Shown in pieces: positions 13,862-16,179 of a stretch of 16,179 nt of DNA. The notes beneath the pieces were generated by a model. That model had not been told where the DNA came from, did no database searches, and saw only the letters and a program-made list of their open reading frames with translations. Source of the stretch: JANYCD01 sp043738625 (GTDB lineage Bacteria; Pseudomonadota; Gammaproteobacteria; Burkholderiales; Rhodocyclaceae); the NCBI GenBank assembly GCA_043738625.1, contig JAYUFR010000111.1, forward strand, positions 1 to 16,179. The letters are read 5' to 3'. How positions within the stretch are numbered: the first letter of the stretch is position 1; every line of letters starts with the position of its first letter. The position numbers and the translations under genes were made by a program.

Positions 13862-14587
13862 TCACTCTTCGAAGGGCCGGACCTTGAGTTCCAGCACGCG
13901 TTGAAAGATGCCGGGGTCATCCGGCCTGGGCAGTGGACTGGATTTGAGGATGGCTGATTCGATGGCGCCGTCCAGCGCCGGATTGCCGGTGGACTTCTTC
14001 TGTCGCGGATCACCCACCAGGGATCCATCCGGCAATAGGGTAATCTCATAGATCGCCTCGGGATTCCCGGTGGCGCTGCCGACACGCACCATATTGCCGC
14101 GAATTTTTGCCTTGACCTTGTCGGTCCACGCCGCCAGTGCGACAGAGGTTTGCCTGGCCTTGATGTCGTTCACCCGTTGCTGGTCAGCATTGGCCTGCTT
14201 CTGCTGAACAAGATGCTCAGTCTCTCTTTTCAGCCATTCAAGCGGATTCATGGTCGATGCAGGTTCAGGCTTGGCGACGGGCTTGGGTTTTTCCGCGGTC
14301 TTCACCGCGATGTCGGGCTTGTTGCTTGGCGGCACGGGTTTGGGCTCGGCCTGTGGCACCGGCGTGGGCTCGGGCACAGGCGCAGGAGGCGGTTCGCTAA
14401 GTTCGGGTGTCAGACTCGGAATGCTGCGCACCAGTTCCACTTCCACCGTTTCCGGCGGCGCGGTCTGCCAATGCACGCCATAAATCAACAATGCCGCGAG
14501 TGCCAGATGCACAGTCAACGCCATGACCACCGAGATATGCTTGCCCGGTTCCTCCGGCCGCAACAGCAGTCCGTCCGCCAAATTCAT
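13862..14587 (-). CDS. tolA: Cell envelope integrity protein TolA
   Basis: Inner-membrane-anchored periplasm-spanning protein that couples TolQR to TolB/Pal. Of 241 residues, a single membrane helix covers about 18-39 (ISVVMALTVHLALAALLIYG); its His27 may correspond to the conserved membrane His of TolA. A Pro/Glu/Lys-rich linker follows (about 56-112), then a short helix (EWLKRETEHLVQQKQANADQ) and a C-terminal TolA/TonB-like domain from about 150 (YEITLLPDGSLVGDP, NPALDGAIESAI). The helical middle domain is much shorter than in E. coli TolA (421 residues), as is common outside enterics. The start overlaps the tolR stop as ATGA. Confidence 0.94.
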   Translation of the reverse strand: MNLADGLLLRPEEPGKHISVVMALTVHLALAALLIYGVHWQTAPPETVEVELVRSIPSLTPELSEPPPAPVPEPTPVPQAEPKPVPPSNKPDIAVKTAEKPKPVAKPEPASTMNPLEWLKRETEHLVQQKQANADQQRVNDIKARQTSVALAAWTDKVKAKIRGNMVRVGSATGNPEAIYEITLLPDGSLVGDPRQKKSTGNPALDGAIESAILKSSPLPRPDDPGIFQRVLELKVRPFEE

Positions 14588-14991
14588 TTGCCGGGTTGCA
14601 CCAACAGACCGATTTTCGCGACCTGTTGCCGTTGCAACAGGTCCATGACGCCCAGCACCGCTTCATACCGGACACTCTTGTCTGCGGCGATCAATACCGC
14701 CTGATCAGGATTGGCAGCGTGTGCCTCTTTGATAAGACCCGGAAGGTCGGCCCGGCTCACCGCGACTTCAACATCTCCCTTGGCGCGATTTTTGGTGGCG
14801 ATGGTCTGATCGGCATGGATGATCACCTCCAGCGGCGCCACCTGGGGCTGGGAACTCTTGGCAACGCTGGGCAGATCGACACTACCGGTCTGAATCATCG
14901 GCGCGGTCACCATGAAGATGATCAATAACACCAGCATCACGTCGATGTAGGGAACGACGTTAATCTGATTCATAAGACGCCGTTGTCTCAT
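14584..14991 (-). CDS. tolR: Tol-Pal motor protein TolR
   Basis: ExbD/TolR family subunit of the proton-driven motor with TolQ, 135 residues. One membrane helix (about 13-34, VVPYIDVMLVLLIIFMVTAP) contains Asp17, equivalent to the essential channel aspartate of E. coli TolR (Asp23). The periplasmic domain contains VDLPSVAKSS and VLIAADKSVRYEAVLGVMDL. The ATG at 14991 is supported by GGGAG seven bases upstream. It overlaps tolA by four bases, but is separated from tolQ by 108 bp holding a repeat element. Confidence 0.96.
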   Translation of the reverse strand: MRQRRLMNQINVVPYIDVMLVLLIIFMVTAPMIQTGSVDLPSVAKSSQPQVAPLEVIIHADQTIATKNRAKGDVEVAVSRADLPGLIKEAHAANPDQAVLIAADKSVRYEAVLGVMDLLQRQQVAKIGLLVQPGK

Positions 14992-15004
14992 TCATCGACT
15001 CCCA

Positions 15005-15087
15005 AAAGGCATCTCACCGCAGAGTACACAGGGGAAAACAGTATTCCCTCATGCCTTTCTCCGCGGCCTCCATGTCCTCTGCGTTGA
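15005..15087. repeat. Imperfect palindromic intergenic repeat between tolR and tolQ
   Basis: Nested inverted repeats fill most of the gap: AAAGGCAT (15005-15012) against ATGCCTTT (15051-15058), GGGAA against TTCCC inside it, and ACCGCAGAGTACACAGG (15016-15032) against the right arm CCTCCATGTCCTCTGCGT (15067-15084). The CGCAGAG...ACACAG and ...TCCTCTGCG pattern resembles dispersed 'CGCAGAGGACACAGAGG' elements that I recall from betaproteobacterial intergenic regions. The RNA would fold into a hairpin within the tol transcript. Confidence 0.5.
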
Positions 15088-15099
15088 AGCATTTTTCCA

Positions 15100-15777
15100 T
15101 TACCTCAATTGCCGTTGCAGGATGTTGGCAAACTCTTCCATGAAGCTTTCAAAGCGCACAGAAAGGCGATCAACATCGTGAGCAAAGCGATTGTAGGCAA
15201 CGACGGCAGGTATCGCCGCGAACAGGCCGATGGCGGTTGCCACCAGTGCCTCGGCAATGCCGGGCGCCACCGCCGCCAGGGTGGCGGTACTCATATTGGA
15301 CAAGCCGCGGAACGCATGCATGATGCCCCACACCGTGCCGAACAAGCCAACATAGGGCGACACCGAACCGACCGAAGCGAGGAATGCCAGGTGCGAGTCG
15401 AGATTGTCGAGTTCTCGTTGATAGGTGGCGCGCATGGCACGGCGGATCCCGGCCACAACCGCCGAGTGATCGAGCGTATTCTGTCCGCGCAGCTTGGTGA
15501 ACTCGCGGTACCCGGCCTCAAAAACACGCTCCAGGGCTCCGGTGCTGTGCCGATCATTGATCGCACTCTGATACAGATTGTTCAGATCGCCACCGCTCCA
15601 GAAATCGCGTTCGAACTTCTCGGTCCGGGTGCGCGCGTCGCGAATCGCGAAGCCCTTGCGAAAAATCCAGTACCACGACATCAGCGACACCACCGCGAGC
15701 AGCACCATGACCAGCTTGACCACCAGGCTGGCGTTGTAGACCAGTTCAAGGATGGACAGATCCTGCGTTATGTTCAT
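15100..15777 (-). CDS. tolQ: Tol-Pal motor protein TolQ
   Basis: MotA/TolQ/ExbB family proton channel subunit, 225 residues with three membrane helices: about 17-40 (VVKLVMVLLAVVSLMSWYWI), about 128-150 (LASVGSVSPYVGLFGTVWGI) and about 168-192 (APGIAEALVATAIGLFAAIP). The second and third carry the conserved GLFGTVWGI and TAIGLFAAIPAV signatures that line the TolR helix. It overlaps ybgC by ATGA at its start. With TolR it uses the proton motive force to energise TolA. Confidence 0.97.
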   Translation of the reverse strand: MNITQDLSILELVYNASLVVKLVMVLLAVVSLMSWYWIFRKGFAIRDARTRTEKFERDFWSGGDLNNLYQSAINDRHSTGALERVFEAGYREFTKLRGQNTLDHSAVVAGIRRAMRATYQRELDNLDSHLAFLASVGSVSPYVGLFGTVWGIMHAFRGLSNMSTATLAAVAPGIAEALVATAIGLFAAIPAVVAYNRFAHDVDRLSVRFESFMEEFANILQRQLR

Positions 15778-16179
15778 AGAAGCGCCTTGAATTTTTCGTA
15801 GATTTCTTTTGGCATCGCAACCGCTTTGCCCCGTATCGGATCGAAGCTGGCAATGCGCATCCTGGCTTCGACGATTACCTCTCCTTGCCGTTCCGCTCTC
15901 TGTGCAAATACCACCTGCGCACGACCAACAGACTCGATTGCGGACGAAATGTTCAATTCATCATCCAGTTTCGCCGGTTTCAAATACTCAAGCTGGGCGG
16001 AACGGGCAACGAAAACAACACCAGTATCACGCAATAAAGCACTCTGCTCGCAGCCCAATGCACGCAACCATTCAGTGCGCGCCCGCTCAAAAAATCGCAG
16101 GTAGTTAGCATAGTAGACCACGCCGCCAGCATCGGTGTCTTCGTAATAAACGCGAATCGGCAGAACAAAGTGCGAACCG
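15774..16179 (-). CDS. ybgC: Tol-Pal-associated acyl-CoA thioesterase YbgC (5' end cut by window edge)
   Basis: Hot-dog-fold thioesterase encoded at the head of tol-pal clusters. The frame is open to the right edge, so the start is outside; 134 codons are visible. The active-site motif VYYEDTDAGGVVYYANYL, with the catalytic Asp of the DTDAGG segment, precedes RFFERARTEWLRALG and the C-terminal VEARMRIASFDPIRGKAVAMPKEI. A GTG inside VVYYANY (16121) is not the start because the active site precedes it. Compared with usual YbgC, probably fewer than ten residues are missing. The stop overlaps the tolQ start. Confidence 0.95.
   Translation of the reverse strand, partial: GSHFVLPIRVYYEDTDAGGVVYYANYLRFFERARTEWLRALGCEQSALLRDTGVVFVARSAQLEYLKPAKLDDELNISSAIESVGRAQVVFAQRAERQGEVIVEARMRIASFDPIRGKAVAMPKEIYEKFKALL

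Noticed and set aside
14150..14704. Plus-strand open frame across tolA/tolR
   Set aside because: It is the antisense of the proline-rich TolA linker, giving Gly/Arg-rich low-complexity residues, with no domain.

Overview
The window reads as chromosome of a betaproteobacterium; the family cannot be fixed from sequence alone. The main clues are the protein-level character of the housekeeping genes, the order ybgC-tolQ-tolR-tolA-tolB-pal-cpoB-queE-queC, the miaB-phoH pair, and a truncated gene of a Crp/Fnr-like family that I associate with betaproteobacteria. Most of the window is ordinary core genome, densely packed and with start/stop overlaps. The part that departs from this is 5.1-8.8 kb.

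Left block (1-5109). A minus-strand miaB-phoH pair (tRNA-modifying radical SAM enzyme and PhoH-like ATPase) overlaps by four bases; phoH runs off the left edge. Next come a fumarylacetoacetate-hydrolase-family enzyme and a 117-residue helical protein that looks distantly HepT/DUF86-like, both on the minus strand. Divergent from these is selO on the plus strand, encoding a pseudokinase-fold protein AMPylase.

Middle block (5110-9906) is a damaged, rearranged molybdate-transport locus. A Crp/Fnr-type regulator has lost its DNA-binding half. A structured non-coding stretch follows, with a strong minus-strand terminator and an operator-like palindrome. Then comes a decayed IS3-family transposase with a one-base frameshift, an in-frame stop, an internal deletion and a missing C-terminus. 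It abuts what looks like the last 14 or so codons of modA, which read without a stop straight into modB. modB and modC are intact but separated by two opposite-strand genes: a small secreted protein and an HD-domain phosphohydrolase. No full modA lies in the window, so the permease and ATPase lack a nearby binding protein.

Right block (9912-16179) is a long minus-strand run. ybgC-tolQRAB-pal-cpoB encodes the Tol-Pal envelope machine, which uses the proton motive force to draw in the outer membrane at division. It is followed closely by queE and queC for the 7-cyano-7-deazaguanine (preQ0) step of queuosine synthesis. ybgC is cut by the right edge. An imperfect-palindromic repeat sits between tolR and tolQ.

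I found no rRNA, tRNA, CRISPR array, intact mobile element or complete defence system. The most speculative lead is the HepT-like small protein beside the AMPylase gene selO. The best-supported unusual feature is the modA deletion and modA-tail/modB read-through next to the IS3 relic.
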